64,000 nt of DNA from an uncultured Eubacteriales bacterium (GTDB lineage Bacteria; Bacillota; Clostridia; Oscillospirales; Oscillospiraceae), in assembly GCA_900543625.1 (NCBI GenBank), contig UQSF01000008.1:1-64000 (forward strand), in the 5' to 3' direction. How positions within the stretch are numbered: the stretch's first letter is position 1; the number at the start of each line of letters is the position of its first letter. Of the stretch, positions 47,206 through 56,441 are shown one piece after another. Below the pieces are notes generated by a model. That model was not told the DNA's origin, searched no databases, and saw only the letters and a list, made by a program, of their open reading frames with translations. A program made the position numbers and the translations under genes.

Positions 47206-49087
47206 ACGCCCGAAATTTGACGGCCGGACGCTCAAGCGCCTGCTGTCGTATATGCGCGCCTATAAGGGCACGCTCGTGCTCGTGACGGTCTGCATCCTGC
47301 TGAGCGCGGTCGCAGGTGCGGCCTCGTCCATGTTCCTGCAAAAGCTGATCGACGGCTATATCGTGCCCATGCTCGGCACAGCGTCGCCGGACTATTCCGG
47401 CCTGATCCGCGCGCTGATCACCATCGGCTGCGTATATCTTGTCGGTACGCTGGCCACATGGCTGTATAACCGCCGCATGGTCACGATCGCGCAGGGCACG
47501 CTCAAGCGCATCCGTGACGAGATGTTTGAGAAGATGCAGAGTCTGCCAATCCGCTACTTTGACACGCATACGCACGGCGACATCATGAGCCTGTACACGA
47601 ACGATACCGACACGCTGCGCCAGATGATCGCGCAGTCCATGGCGCAGCTCGTATCGTCCGTGTTCACGCTGGCGGCAGTGTTTTTCTGCATGCTGTACAT
47701 CAGCATCTGGCTGACGCTGATCGTGTGCGCCGTCATGGCGCTCATTCTCGTGTTCGTGCGCAAGCTCACCGGCCGCATCGGCGGCTACTTCATGGCGCAG
47801 CAGACGGCGCTGGCCGATCTCAACGGCTATGTCGAGGAGATGGTCAACGGTCAGAAGGTCGTCAAGGTCTTCTGCCACGAGGAGCAGAGCAAGGCGGAGC
47901 TGCGCCGCCGCAACCGCGTCTGGGCGGAAAACGCCGCGCGCGCCAGCGGCATGGCCAACAGCATGATGCCGATGATGAACGCCGTAGGTTATCTGCAGTA
48001 TGTCATCATCGCCGTCATCGGCGGCACGATGGCGATTGCCGGCACGCCGAACCTCGGCCTGACGGGCATGAACACGCTCACACTCGGTATGATCGCATCC
48101 TTCCTCACGCTCTCGCGCGGGTTCACAAACCCCATTTCGCAGATCTCCAACCAGTTCAACTCCATTGTCACGGCGCTGGCCGGCGCATCGCGTATCTTCG
48201 CGTTCATGGATGCCGAGCCGGAGACGGATAACGGCTATGTGACGCTTGTCAACGCCACGGAGGAAAATGGAGTGCTCGCCGAGACCGACCACCACACGGG
48301 CCTCTGGGCGTGGAAGCACCCGCACGGCGACGGCACGGTCACATACACGAAGCTTGCCGGGCGCGTCGTGTTCGATCACGTGGACTTCGGTTATACGCCG
48401 GACAAAGAGGTCCTGCACGACATCACGCTCTACGCCGAGCCCGGCCAGAAGGTCGCCTTCGTCGGTGCGACCGGCGCCGGAAAGACGACGATCACAAACC
48501 TCATCAACCGCTTTTACGACATTGCCGACGGCAAGATCCGCTACGACGGCATCAACATCAATAAAATCTGCAAGGCGGACCTGCGCCGAAGCCTCGGCAT
48601 CGTGCTGCAGGATGTGAATCTCTTTACCGGTACGGTCATGGAAAATATCCGCTACGGAAATCCGGCTGCGACGGATGATGAATGCATCGCCGCGGCGAAG
48701 CTCGCCAATGCCGACCATTTCATCCGCATGCTGCCCGACGGCTACAACACCGTGCTCAAGGGTGACGGCAGCGGCCTGAGCCAGGGGCAGCGGCAGCTGC
48801 TGAGCATCGCGCGCGCGGCCGTGTCCGACCCGCCGGTCATGATCCTCGACGAGGCGACAAGCTCCATCGATACCCGCACGGAGGCGCTCGTGCAGAGCGG
48901 CATGGATAAGCTTATGGAGGGGCGCACGGTGTTCGTCATCGCGCACCGGCTCTCGACGGTCAAGAATGCGGACGTCATCATGGTGCTTGACCATGGCCGC
49001 ATCATCGAGCGCGGCAATCATGCAAAGCTCATTGCGGAAAAGGGCGTGTATTATCAGCTCTATACCGGTGCGTTCGAGCTGGAATAA
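47198..49087 (+). CDS. ABC exporter, heterodimer subunit B (canonical ATPase site)
   Basis: This 629-aa half-transporter pairs with the upstream subunit. It has six membrane spans followed by an ATPase domain with a normal Walker A GATGAGKTT (about 424), signature LSQGQRQ (about 527) and Walker B MILDEATSSID (about 548). An extra segment of about 40 residues between membrane and ATPase domains (around ENGVLAETDHHTGLWAWKHP) is typical of the longer subunit in such pairs. The start ATG 47198 lies inside the end of subunit A, with GGAGGCGAGG ahead. Confidence 0.94.
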   Translation: MRERPKFDGRTLKRLLSYMRAYKGTLVLVTVCILLSAVAGAASSMFLQKLIDGYIVPMLGTASPDYSGLIRALITIGCVYLVGTLATWLYNRRMVTIAQGTLKRIRDEMFEKMQSLPIRYFDTHTHGDIMSLYTNDTDTLRQMIAQSMAQLVSSVFTLAAVFFCMLYISIWLTLIVCAVMALILVFVRKLTGRIGGYFMAQQTALADLNGYVEEMVNGQKVVKVFCHEEQSKAELRRRNRVWAENAARASGMANSMMPMMNAVGYLQYVIIAVIGGTMAIAGTPNLGLTGMNTLTLGMIASFLTLSRGFTNPISQISNQFNSIVTALAGASRIFAFMDAEPETDNGYVTLVNATEENGVLAETDHHTGLWAWKHPHGDGTVTYTKLAGRVVFDHVDFGYTPDKEVLHDITLYAEPGQKVAFVGATGAGKTTITNLINRFYDIADGKIRYDGININKICKADLRRSLGIVLQDVNLFTGTVMENIRYGNPAATDDECIAAAKLANADHFIRMLPDGYNTVLKGDGSGLSQGQRQLLSIARAAVSDPPVMILDEATSSIDTRTEALVQSGMDKLMEGRTVFVIAHRLSTVKNADVIMVLDHGRIIERGNHAKLIAEKGVYYQLYTGAFELE

Positions 49088-49095
49088 CACGGGTC

Positions 49096-49124
49096 TTGCA
49101 AGCAAAGAACGCGTGCGGTATAAT
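49096..49124 (+). promoter_or_regulatory. Promoter of the PPC-domain gene
   Basis: TTGCAA (49096-49101), a 17-bp spacer and a perfect TATAAT (49119-49124). Confidence 0.7.
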
Positions 49125-49160
49125 GACCGCAGTGGATTTCATTTGTCAGGAGGCAGAGCC

Positions 49161-49580
49161 ATGGAGTACAGAAGATTTGACAACACCATCGTCGCCCGCA
49201 TCGACCGCGGGGAAGAAGTGCTCGAGCAGGTCGCGGCCATTGCACAGGCCGAGCAGATCAAGCTTGCGAGCGTGCAGGCGCTCGGCGCAGTCGGGGAGTT
49301 TACGGTCGGTGTGTTCCACACGGCCGAAAAGCAGTACCACGCGAACTCCTTCGCGGGCGATTTTGAGATTGTCTCGCTGACCGGCACGATCAACACGATG
49401 GACGGCGCATTTTACACGCACCTTCATATGAGCGCCGGCAACGAGAAGGGCGAAGTGTTCGGCGGACATCTCAACCGCGCCGTCATCAGCGCCACCTGTG
49501 AGATGGTCATCACGGTTATCGACGGAAGAGTGGATCGTTTTCACAGTGAGGAGATCGGCCTGAACCTGTTCCAATTCTGA
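49161..49580 (+). CDS. PPC-domain (DUF296) protein
   Basis: This 139-aa protein consists of one PCC/PPC domain (MEYRRFDNTIVARIDRGEEV ... LTGTINTMDGAFYTHLHMSA ... GGHLNRAVISATCEMVI). The domain trimerises. In plants it is joined to AT-hooks and binds DNA, while bacterial single-domain members are uncharacterised. The conserved His residues in YTHLHM and GGHL could bind a metal. AGGAGG precedes the ATG. It has its own promoter and terminator. Confidence 0.9.
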   Translation: MEYRRFDNTIVARIDRGEEVLEQVAAIAQAEQIKLASVQALGAVGEFTVGVFHTAEKQYHANSFAGDFEIVSLTGTINTMDGAFYTHLHMSAGNEKGEVFGGHLNRAVISATCEMVITVIDGRVDRFHSEEIGLNLFQF

Positions 49581-49591
49581 GCATCAGTGTC

Positions 49592-49630
49592 AAAAGCACG
49601 CACGGCTATTGAGTTGTGCGTGCTTTTTTT
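49592..49630 (+). terminator. Terminator of the PPC-domain gene
   Basis: AAAAGCACGCAC ... GTGCGTGCTTTTTTT, immediately upstream of the suf control region. Confidence 0.9.
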
Positions 49631-49643
49631 GCTGCCTTGATCT

Positions 49644-49682
49644 TATATTCCTATTGACAACGTAGGAATATAGGCATATAAT
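49644..49682 (+). promoter_or_regulatory. suf operon promoter with 29-bp palindromic operator
   Basis: TTGACA (49654-49659), a 17-bp spacer and TATAAT (49677-49682) form a near-consensus promoter. Perfect 10-bp arms, TATATTCCTA (49644-49653) and TAGGAATATA (49663-49672), enclose the -35 box with a 9-bp gap. A dimeric repressor bound here would block RNA polymerase. A leader of about 110 nt to sufC follows and contains a small hairpin (GCCGTGCC..GGCACGG). Confidence 0.8.
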
Positions 49683-49798
49683 TCACCTCAATGAGGTAGG
49701 ATTTGCGCCAGACCATCCTGAGCCTCTCTGAATTCATGTATATCGTATGCAGCCGTGCCGTAAGGCACGGTTTGCCATTGGGAACGGAGGATACATAT

Positions 49799-50545
49799 AT
49801 GAACAGCAACCTGCTTGAAGTCAGCGGCCTGCACGTGAGTGCGGGCGAGAAAGAGATCCTGCACGGCGTGGACCTGACCGTCGGCAAGGATGAGACGCAT
49901 GTGCTCATGGGGCCGAACGGCACCGGCAAGTCCACGCTCGGCTATGCGATCACCGGCAATCCGGAGTACACGGTCACGGCCGGAAAGATCGTCTTTGACG
50001 GCGAGGATATCACACGGCTGCCGGTCAACGAGCGCGCGAAGAAGGGCATTTTCCTGTCGTTCCAGAATCCGCTCGAGGTGCCCGGCGTGACGCTCAGCGC
50101 CTTTATCCGCAGTGCGCTCGAGCAGAAGACCGGCAAGCGCATCCGCCTCTGGGACTTCAAGAAGAAGCTTGCCGAGACGATGCAGCTGCTGGCGATGGAC
50201 GCTTCCTATGCTGAGCGCGACCTGAATGTGGGCTTTTCCGGCGGTGAGAAAAAGAAAGCGGAGATCCTGCAGATGCTCATGCTTGAGCCGAAGCTTGCCA
50301 TCCTCGACGAGACGGACTCCGGTCTGGACGTCGACGCGGTGCGCACGGTCTCCAAGGGCGTGCAGCTCTATCGTGAGCGCGTGCACGGCTCGCTGCTCAT
50401 CATCACGCACAGCACCCGCATTCTCGAGGCGCTGACGGTGGACGCCGCGCACATCATGGAGCAGGGCGTCATTGTGAAAAACGGTGATGCATCGCTTGTA
50501 GATACCATCAATGAAAACGGCTTTGGCGGCATCCGGGCAGACTGA
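49799..50545 (+). CDS. sufC: Fe-S cluster assembly ATPase SufC
   Basis: This 248-aa ABC-type ATPase powers the SufBCD scaffold that builds Fe-S clusters. It has Walker A MGPNGTGKSTLG (near residue 38), a SufC-type Q-loop SFQNPLEVPGV, signature FSGGEKKKAEILQML and Walker B LAILDETDSGLD. The start ATG 49799 follows CGGAGG by about eight bases; the frame stays open further upstream, but that part has no family similarity. It is the first gene of the sufCBDSU operon. Confidence 0.97.
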   Translation: MNSNLLEVSGLHVSAGEKEILHGVDLTVGKDETHVLMGPNGTGKSTLGYAITGNPEYTVTAGKIVFDGEDITRLPVNERAKKGIFLSFQNPLEVPGVTLSAFIRSALEQKTGKRIRLWDFKKKLAETMQLLAMDASYAERDLNVGFSGGEKKKAEILQMLMLEPKLAILDETDSGLDVDAVRTVSKGVQLYRERVHGSLLIITHSTRILEALTVDAAHIMEQGVIVKNGDASLVDTINENGFGGIRAD

Positions 50546-50561
50546 AAGCGAGGCGATCCGA

Positions 50562-51968
50562 ATGAAGGAAAAAAGTCAGGTCGCGGACATTGACCGCAGC
50601 GTCTATGACATCCGCGACAAAGAGGACGATGCCTATCGTATGCAGGAGGGCCTGACGCCGGAGATCATTGACAAGCTCTCCAAGGAAAAGGACGATCCGG
50701 TCTGGATGCAGCAGTTCCGGCTGCAGTCGCTGCAGATCTATAACGAGATGCCGGTTCCGGACTGGGGGCCGTCCATCGAGGGACTGGATATGGACCACAT
50801 TGCGACCTATGTTCGCCCTAAGACCGACATGAAAAACGACTGGAAGGACGTCCCGCAGGATATTAAAGACACCTTTGAGCGCCTCGGCATCCCGCAGGCG
50901 GAACGCAAATCGCTCGCCGGTGTCGGCGCACAGTACGATTCCGAGCTCGTGTATCACAACGTCCGCGACGAGGTAGCTGCACAGGGCGTCGTCTACACCG
51001 ACATGGAGAGCGCACTCAAGGGCGAATACGCCGACATGGTGCACAAGTATTTTATGAAGCTCGTCACACCGCGCGACCATAAGTTTGCGGCCCTGCACGG
51101 TGCGGTCTGGTCCGGCGGCTCGTTCGTATACGTTCCGAAGGGCGTGCAGGTGTCCATCCCGCTGCAGTCGTATTTCCGCCTGAATGCCAAGGGCGCGGGC
51201 CAGTTTGAGCACACGCTCATCATCGTCGATGAGGGCGCGAGTCTGCATTTTATCGAGGGCTGCTCGGCGCCGAAATATAACGTCGCGAACCTCCACGCCG
51301 GCTGCGTGGAGCTGTATGTAAAGAAAAATGCCAGGCTGCGCTATTCGACCATCGAGAACTGGTCGAAAAATATGTATAACCTCAATACAAAACGCGCGCT
51401 CGTGGAGGAGGGCGGCGTGATCGAGTGGGTGTCCGGCTCGTTCGGCTCCCATGTCGGCTGCCTGTACCCCATGAGCGTGCTCAAGGGCGACAACTCGAAG
51501 ATGGAATTCACCGGCGTCACGTTTGCCGGCGCAGGGCAGAACCTCGACACCGGCGCGAAGGTCGTGCACATCGGCAGGAACACGAGCTCGTATATGAACA
51601 CGCGCTCGATCAGCAAGAGCGGCGGCATCAGCACATTCCGCAGCAGCGTCGTGGTGCAAAAGGGTGCCAAGCACGCGAAATCTTCCGTGTCCTGCCAGTC
51701 ACTGATGCTTGACTCCGAGTCCCGCTCCGATACCGTCCCGGCCATGGACATCCGCACGAAGGACTCCGCTGTCGGCCATGAGGCCAAGATCGGCAGCATC
51801 AGCAACGAGGCGGTGTTTTATCTCATGAGCCGCGGCATGAGCGAGGAGGACGCCCGCGCGTTGATCGTCAGCGGCTTTGCGGACAACGTCTCCAAGGAGC
51901 TGCCGCTGGAGTACGCTGTGGAAATGAACAATCTCATTCGTCTGGAGATGAAGGGCAGCATCGGCTGA
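50562..51968 (+). CDS. sufB: Fe-S cluster scaffold protein SufB
   Basis: This 468-aa beta-helix protein is the scaffold on which the nascent cluster forms together with SufC and SufD. It includes the N-terminal helical region (GLTPEIIDKLSKEKDDPVWM), WSGGSFVYVPKGVQVSIPLQ, the EGCSAPKYNVANLHAGCVEL region and KSGGISTFRSSVVVQKGAKH. The C-terminal DNVSKELPLEYAVEMNNLI is typical. The ribosome site is weak (GCGAGG), so its expression probably depends on coupling to sufC, which ends 16 bp upstream. Confidence 0.97.
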   Translation: MKEKSQVADIDRSVYDIRDKEDDAYRMQEGLTPEIIDKLSKEKDDPVWMQQFRLQSLQIYNEMPVPDWGPSIEGLDMDHIATYVRPKTDMKNDWKDVPQDIKDTFERLGIPQAERKSLAGVGAQYDSELVYHNVRDEVAAQGVVYTDMESALKGEYADMVHKYFMKLVTPRDHKFAALHGAVWSGGSFVYVPKGVQVSIPLQSYFRLNAKGAGQFEHTLIIVDEGASLHFIEGCSAPKYNVANLHAGCVELYVKKNARLRYSTIENWSKNMYNLNTKRALVEEGGVIEWVSGSFGSHVGCLYPMSVLKGDNSKMEFTGVTFAGAGQNLDTGAKVVHIGRNTSSYMNTRSISKSGGISTFRSSVVVQKGAKHAKSSVSCQSLMLDSESRSDTVPAMDIRTKDSAVGHEAKIGSISNEAVFYLMSRGMSEEDARALIVSGFADNVSKELPLEYAVEMNNLIRLEMKGSIG

Positions 51969-51995
51969 CCGCACATTCCGAAAGGAGGGAATATC

Positions 51996-52937
51996 GTGAA
52001 TACGAGCCAACAGCTGGTCGTCAACAAACTGCCGACCAGAACGTGGAACCATCTCAATGTCAACGAGGCGACCATCCCGTGGAATGCGGCCGAAACAGCC
52101 GATCTCGGGACGGACACCTATCAAATCACAGCAGAAAACCGGACGCAGCCGCTGCATATTGACCTGACCGGTGCTGAGGGTTATAGCTGCAGGCGCATCG
52201 CGGTCGATGTGGCCGCCGGTGTGCAGGCAACGGTGTATATGGTGCTCGATACGCAGGGCAGCTTCGCCGTAGAAACGGCGTTCAAGCTCCACGACGCCGC
52301 GTCTCTTCGCCTTGTGCAGGTGCTCGGCGCGCGCAGCGGCGCGCTGCTCTACGCCAAAACGAACGCCGACTGTGCGCCCGGCGCCGGCGTGGACATGACG
52401 CAGATCCTGATGGGGCAGGGCGACCTCTACTCCGATAACGGCACGGAGCTCGTCGGCGACGGCAGCCGCTATTCAGCGCAGATCGGTTATCTCGGCCGCG
52501 GCAGCCAGACGATCGACGTCAATGTTGTCGTCAATCATTATGGCAGGAACACGGCCTGCGAGATCTACACGTCCGGCGCGCTCAAGGATGCGGCGAAGAA
52601 GGTTTTCCGCGGCACGATCGATTTCAAGACCGGCTCGTCGAACTCCGTCGGCAACGAGAAAGAGACCGTGCTCATGCTCGGCGACGATGTTGTCAACAAG
52701 ACGGTGCCGCTCATCCTCTGCGCCGAGGAAAATGTCGTCGGCAACCACGGCGCGACCATTGGCGAGCTCGATGACGAGACGCTGTTTTACTTTGAGAGCC
52801 GCGGCATCTCCCGCGCTCAGGCCGAAAACATCCTGGCCCGCGCATCGATCGAGCGCTTTGCGCGCACGGTGGATGATGAAGCGCTGCGCGCACAGATTCT
52901 TCAGACGCTGGAGGAGGAACTCAACGATGACGTATGA
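51996..52937 (+). CDS. sufD: Fe-S cluster assembly protein SufD
   Basis: This 313-aa SufB-like protein is the second scaffold subunit. The C-terminal half has the conserved LILCAEENVVGNHGATIGEL and FYFESRGISRAQAENILARA segments, while the N-terminal beta-helix is shorter than in E. coli SufD. Translation starts at GTG 51996 after AAAGGAGGG. It overlaps sufS by 11 bp. Confidence 0.93.
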   Translation: MNTSQQLVVNKLPTRTWNHLNVNEATIPWNAAETADLGTDTYQITAENRTQPLHIDLTGAEGYSCRRIAVDVAAGVQATVYMVLDTQGSFAVETAFKLHDAASLRLVQVLGARSGALLYAKTNADCAPGAGVDMTQILMGQGDLYSDNGTELVGDGSRYSAQIGYLGRGSQTIDVNVVVNHYGRNTACEIYTSGALKDAAKKVFRGTIDFKTGSSNSVGNEKETVLMLGDDVVNKTVPLILCAEENVVGNHGATIGELDDETLFYFESRGISRAQAENILARASIERFARTVDDEALRAQILQTLEEELNDDV

Positions 52938-54141
52938 TTATAAGCAGGATTTTCCGATCTTTCAGCACACGGACGTCGCCTATATCGATAACGCGGCCAC
53001 GGCGCAGCGCCCGCAGTGCGTGCTGGACGCGGTGGCGGATTTCTACCGCTGCCACAACGCGAACCCCCTGCGCGGGCTGTATCCGCTGAGCGTGGAGGCG
53101 ACCGATATCTATGAGCAGGCGCGCGAGACCGTGCGCGATTTTATCGGGGCACGCTCGGCACGTGAGTTTGTCTTTACCCGCAACACGACCGAGAGCCTGA
53201 ACCTCGTCGCCTACAGCTACGGCCTGACGCACGTCAAGGCGGGTGACGAGGTGCTTGTGTCCATCATGGAGCACCACAGCGACCTGCTGCCGTGGCAGAT
53301 GGTCTGCCGTCAGACCGGCGCGGAGCTGAAGTTCATCGAGTGCGCGCCCGACGGCAGTGTGGATCTCCGGCAGATCGAATCGCTCATCACCGAGCGCACG
53401 AAGATCGTCGCCATGACGCAGGTGTCGAACGTTCTTGGCCGGAAGTACCCCGTGCAGGAAGTCGCTGCCATGGCGCACAAAAAGGGCGCGGTCATGGTCG
53501 TGGACGGCGCGCAGAGCACACCGCACATGCCGGTAAATGTGCAGGAGCTTGGTGCGGATTTCTTTGCCTTCTCCGGCCACAAGATCTTTGGTCCCATGGG
53601 GATCGGCGGGCTGTACGGCAGGGAGGAGCTGCTCGAGGAGATGCCGCCGTTTCTCTCCGGCGGCGAGATGATCGAATCCGTCACGCGCACGGGTGCCGTC
53701 TATGCCGAGCTGCCGCACAAGTTTGAAGCCGGCACAGTCAATGCCGCCGGCGCGGCCGGTCTGGCCGCTGCCATCCGGTATGTGCAGAACGTCGGCTTTG
53801 ATACCATCCGGCAGCGGGAGCATGACCTGACGGCCAATGCCCTCGCGCGTGTGCTGTCCGTCCCGCATGTGCACGTGCTTGGCACCGATAAGCCGGAGGA
53901 TCACAACGGCATCATCACCTTCACGGTCGACGGCGTGCACCCACACGACATCAGCGAGATCATGGCGTCCGACGGCGTGAACATCCGTGCCGGACACCAC
54001 TGCGCGCAGCCGCTGCTCGCGCACCTCGGCCTGAATGCGACGGCGCGCGCCAGCTTTGCCTTTTATAACACCGATGAGGATGTCGACCGGTTCCTTGAGA
54101 GCCTCTCGACCCTGAGGGAGCGTATGGGATATGGAAAATAG
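52927..54141 (+). CDS. sufS: Cysteine desulfurase SufS
   Basis: This 404-aa group II cysteine desulfurase passes sulfur to SufU. It has the PLP-lysine motif FSGHKIFGPMGIG (K near 219), the ATAQRPQCVLDAV start region and a catalytic Cys near residue 359 in RAGHHCAQPLL. It overlaps sufD by 11 bp and sufU by 11 bp. Together with the separate desulfurase at 10.3 kb the cell has at least two such enzymes. Confidence 0.96.
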   Translation: MTYDYKQDFPIFQHTDVAYIDNAATAQRPQCVLDAVADFYRCHNANPLRGLYPLSVEATDIYEQARETVRDFIGARSAREFVFTRNTTESLNLVAYSYGLTHVKAGDEVLVSIMEHHSDLLPWQMVCRQTGAELKFIECAPDGSVDLRQIESLITERTKIVAMTQVSNVLGRKYPVQEVAAMAHKKGAVMVVDGAQSTPHMPVNVQELGADFFAFSGHKIFGPMGIGGLYGREELLEEMPPFLSGGEMIESVTRTGAVYAELPHKFEAGTVNAAGAAGLAAAIRYVQNVGFDTIRQREHDLTANALARVLSVPHVHVLGTDKPEDHNGIITFTVDGVHPHDISEIMASDGVNIRAGHHCAQPLLAHLGLNATARASFAFYNTDEDVDRFLESLSTLRERMGYGK

Positions 54142-54565
54142 AAGCTTCTATAATGAGATCCTGACCGAGCACAACATCCATCCGGAGTTCAAGCACGACA
54201 TTCCGGACGCAGACATTGAACTTGCGGGCGTGAACCCAAGCTGCGGCGACAACATCGTCCTCAAGCTCAAGACCGACGGCGATGTCATTACCGACGGCGG
54301 TTTTGTCGGCGACGGATGTGCCATCTCGCAGGCATCGGCGGATATCATGCTCGGCATGATCGTGGGACAGAAGAAGGAAAAGGCGCTGAAAATGAGCCGC
54401 ACCTTCCTGCGCATGATCCACGGTGAGGCGAGCGAGGAGGAGATCGAGAGCCTGGAAGAGGCCTCAGCCCTCAAGGACATCGCGCACATGCCCGCGCGCG
54501 TCAAATGCGCCATGCTCGGCTGGCGTACACTCACCGAGGCGCTGACCGGAAAGGTCGAAGAATAA
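54131..54565 (+). CDS. sufU: Zinc-dependent sulfurtransferase SufU
   Basis: This 144-aa IscU-like protein of Gram-positives takes persulfide sulfur from SufS by zinc-ligand exchange. Its zinc ligands are visible as C38 and D40 in NPSCGDN, C63 in GDGCAISQAS and C126 in RVKCAMLGW. The extra segment typical of SufU between the second and third Cys is present. It is the last suf gene and is followed by a terminator. Confidence 0.95.
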   Translation: MENRSFYNEILTEHNIHPEFKHDIPDADIELAGVNPSCGDNIVLKLKTDGDVITDGGFVGDGCAISQASADIMLGMIVGQKKEKALKMSRTFLRMIHGEASEEEIESLEEASALKDIAHMPARVKCAMLGWRTLTEALTGKVEE

Positions 54566-54574
54566 GCCGTACCC

Positions 54575-54620
54575 GCCGCCGGCGGACGCTGATGCAGCGT
54601 TGTTCGCCGGCGGCTTTTTG
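54575..54620 (+). terminator. Terminator of the suf operon
   Basis: GCCGCCGGCG ... CGCCGGCGGC with an inner ACGCT/AGCGT stem and TTTTT. Confidence 0.88.
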
Positions 54621-54653
54621 CGCGCTGAAATCGCCGCGTTTTCGCGCGGGGGT

Positions 54654-54682
54654 TGTGCGTGGAGGAGTTTTGTGGTACATTA
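54654..54682 (+). promoter_or_regulatory. Probable promoter of the hydrogenase-like sensor operon
   Basis: TTGTGC (54654-54659), a 17-bp spacer and TACATT (54677-54682), about 67 bp ahead of the start codon. Confidence 0.45.
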
Positions 54683-54749
54683 AAAAAATAGAAATCGAGA
54701 GAGATCGCAAAGCACTACTCGTGAAATTTCACAGAAAGGCGGGAGCCCC

Positions 54750-56441
54750 ATGGATGTTCTGCGTTTCAAACAGGCCAACTGCAAAAACTGCTACAAATGC
54801 GTCCGGTTCTGCCCGGTCAAGTCCATCCGCGTCTATCAGAGTCACGCACAGATCATTTCCAGCGACTGCATTCTCTGCGGCAACTGCGTGTCCGTCTGCC
54901 CGCAGCACGCGAAGGAGGACATCAGCGACGTCGGCCAGATCCGGGAGCTGATCGCCTCCGGCAAGCAGGTCGTCGTAAGCGTCGACTCGTCGTACATCGC
55001 CTATTTTGATACCCCCGGTTTTCAGGGCATCGAAAAACCGCTCAAGGCGCTCGGCTTCACGGCGGCACACGAAACTGCGGAGGGCGCCTATCTGGTCAAG
55101 AAGGAGCTGGAAAAGCTCGCCGCCCAGCCGGGCGATGCGCCGATCATCACCTCGGGCTGTTCGACGATCGTGCTCTACGTGGAAAAGCATCTGCCGGAGG
55201 CGCTGCCGTATCTCGCTCCGGTGCTCTCGCCGATGCAGGCGCATGCCGTGCTGCTGCGCGAGCGCTATCCGGGCGCGACCATTGTCTACATCAGCCCCTG
55301 CATCTCCAAGAAGGAGGAGACGACGCGCTTTGAGAGCGTCGGCGCCGATTATGACATCACCTTCACGGAGCTGGAGGAGTGGATGAACGAGGCAGGTGTA
55401 GCCGTCGACCCGAACGTCCCGGCGGATGAGCCGATGCTCTCGCGCGCTTATACGATCACAAACGGTGTCCTGCACTCCATGGCGCTCGATTCCGGGCGCG
55501 ATTATCTGTTCCTTGACGGTCTGGACGACAGCATCCAGACGCTCAAGAGCGTTGTCAATGGCGAGCTGCGCAACTGCTTTATCGAGATCGCCGCCTGTCA
55601 CGGCAACTGCGTCGGCGGTCTCGCGTTCCGGCAGAAGCATACAAACCTGCTTGAGTCGCGCCGCCGCGTGATCCAGAGCGCCAACGGCAGCAAGAACTTC
55701 GATATTCAGGTTCCGGTCAACATGCGCCGCGTGCTCATCGACAAGAAGCATCCGACCGATCTGCCGCCGGAATCCGTCATCAACGGCATCCTGCGCAAGA
55801 TGGGCAAATTCAGCCCCGCGGATGAGCTCAACTGCGGCCTGTGCGGTTACCGCACCTGCCGCGACAAGGCCATCGCCGTCTATGAAGGGCGCGCCGAGAT
55901 CAGCATGTGCATGCCCTACATGAAGGAGCGCGCCGAGACCTACTCCGAGAAGATCATCAATGTCTCGCCCGAGGGCATTGTCACGGTCGGTAAAAAGCTC
56001 AAGGTACGGCAGATCAACAAGGCGGCCTGCAAGATCTTTGGCATCAAGGATCCGGCGGACATCATCGGATATCCGGTGTCGCGCATCATGGATGAGTACG
56101 ACTTTGTGAAGATGATCAGCCAGGACGAGACACAGGTCACGGACGAGGTCTTTCTCGCTGACTACAACGTCTATCTCGAGCGCATCTTTATCTGCGACCC
56201 GGAGCGGACGCTCTTTACCTGCATCATGCGCGACGTGACCAAGGCGCGCCAGCGCCGCAACAAGATCCAGAAGACGAAGATCCATGCGGCCGATCTGGCG
56301 GACGATATCATTGCAAACCAGCTGCGCATCGTGCACAAGATCGCAAGTCTGCTCGGTGAAACGGCGGCGGAGACCAAGGTGGCTGTGCACGATCTGAAGG
56401 AAGCCATCATGCTTGATGAGGACGGCGATGATGATGCGTAA
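54750..56441 (+). CDS. Sensory [FeFe]-hydrogenase-like protein with PAS domain (HydS type)
   Basis: This 563-aa protein has two N-terminal ferredoxin clusters (C11/14/17/21 and C40/43/46/50). A hydrogenase H-domain follows with L1 TSGC (134-137), L2 PCISKKEE (C184, K187, E190) and L3 E279 ... C283-HGN-C287. All four Cys that would hold the H-cluster cubane remain. The proton-relay Cys of the usual TSCCP motif is Gly136. A further Cys motif (362, 365, 370, 387) and a PAS domain (about 404-500) follow. Group C enzymes with PAS domains are thought to sense H2 rather than turn it over. The next gene is a PP2C phosphatase, overlapping by 14 bp. Confidence 0.9.
   Translation: MDVLRFKQANCKNCYKCVRFCPVKSIRVYQSHAQIISSDCILCGNCVSVCPQHAKEDISDVGQIRELIASGKQVVVSVDSSYIAYFDTPGFQGIEKPLKALGFTAAHETAEGAYLVKKELEKLAAQPGDAPIITSGCSTIVLYVEKHLPEALPYLAPVLSPMQAHAVLLRERYPGATIVYISPCISKKEETTRFESVGADYDITFTELEEWMNEAGVAVDPNVPADEPMLSRAYTITNGVLHSMALDSGRDYLFLDGLDDSIQTLKSVVNGELRNCFIEIAACHGNCVGGLAFRQKHTNLLESRRRVIQSANGSKNFDIQVPVNMRRVLIDKKHPTDLPPESVINGILRKMGKFSPADELNCGLCGYRTCRDKAIAVYEGRAEISMCMPYMKERAETYSEKIINVSPEGIVTVGKKLKVRQINKAACKIFGIKDPADIIGYPVSRIMDEYDFVKMISQDETQVTDEVFLADYNVYLERIFICDPERTLFTCIMRDVTKARQRRNKIQKTKIHAADLADDIIANQLRIVHKIASLLGETAAETKVAVHDLKEAIMLDEDGDDDA

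Noticed and set aside
49703..49798. Extended N-terminus for SufC
   Set aside because: The in-frame upstream codons have no family similarity, and CGGAGG places the start at 49799.
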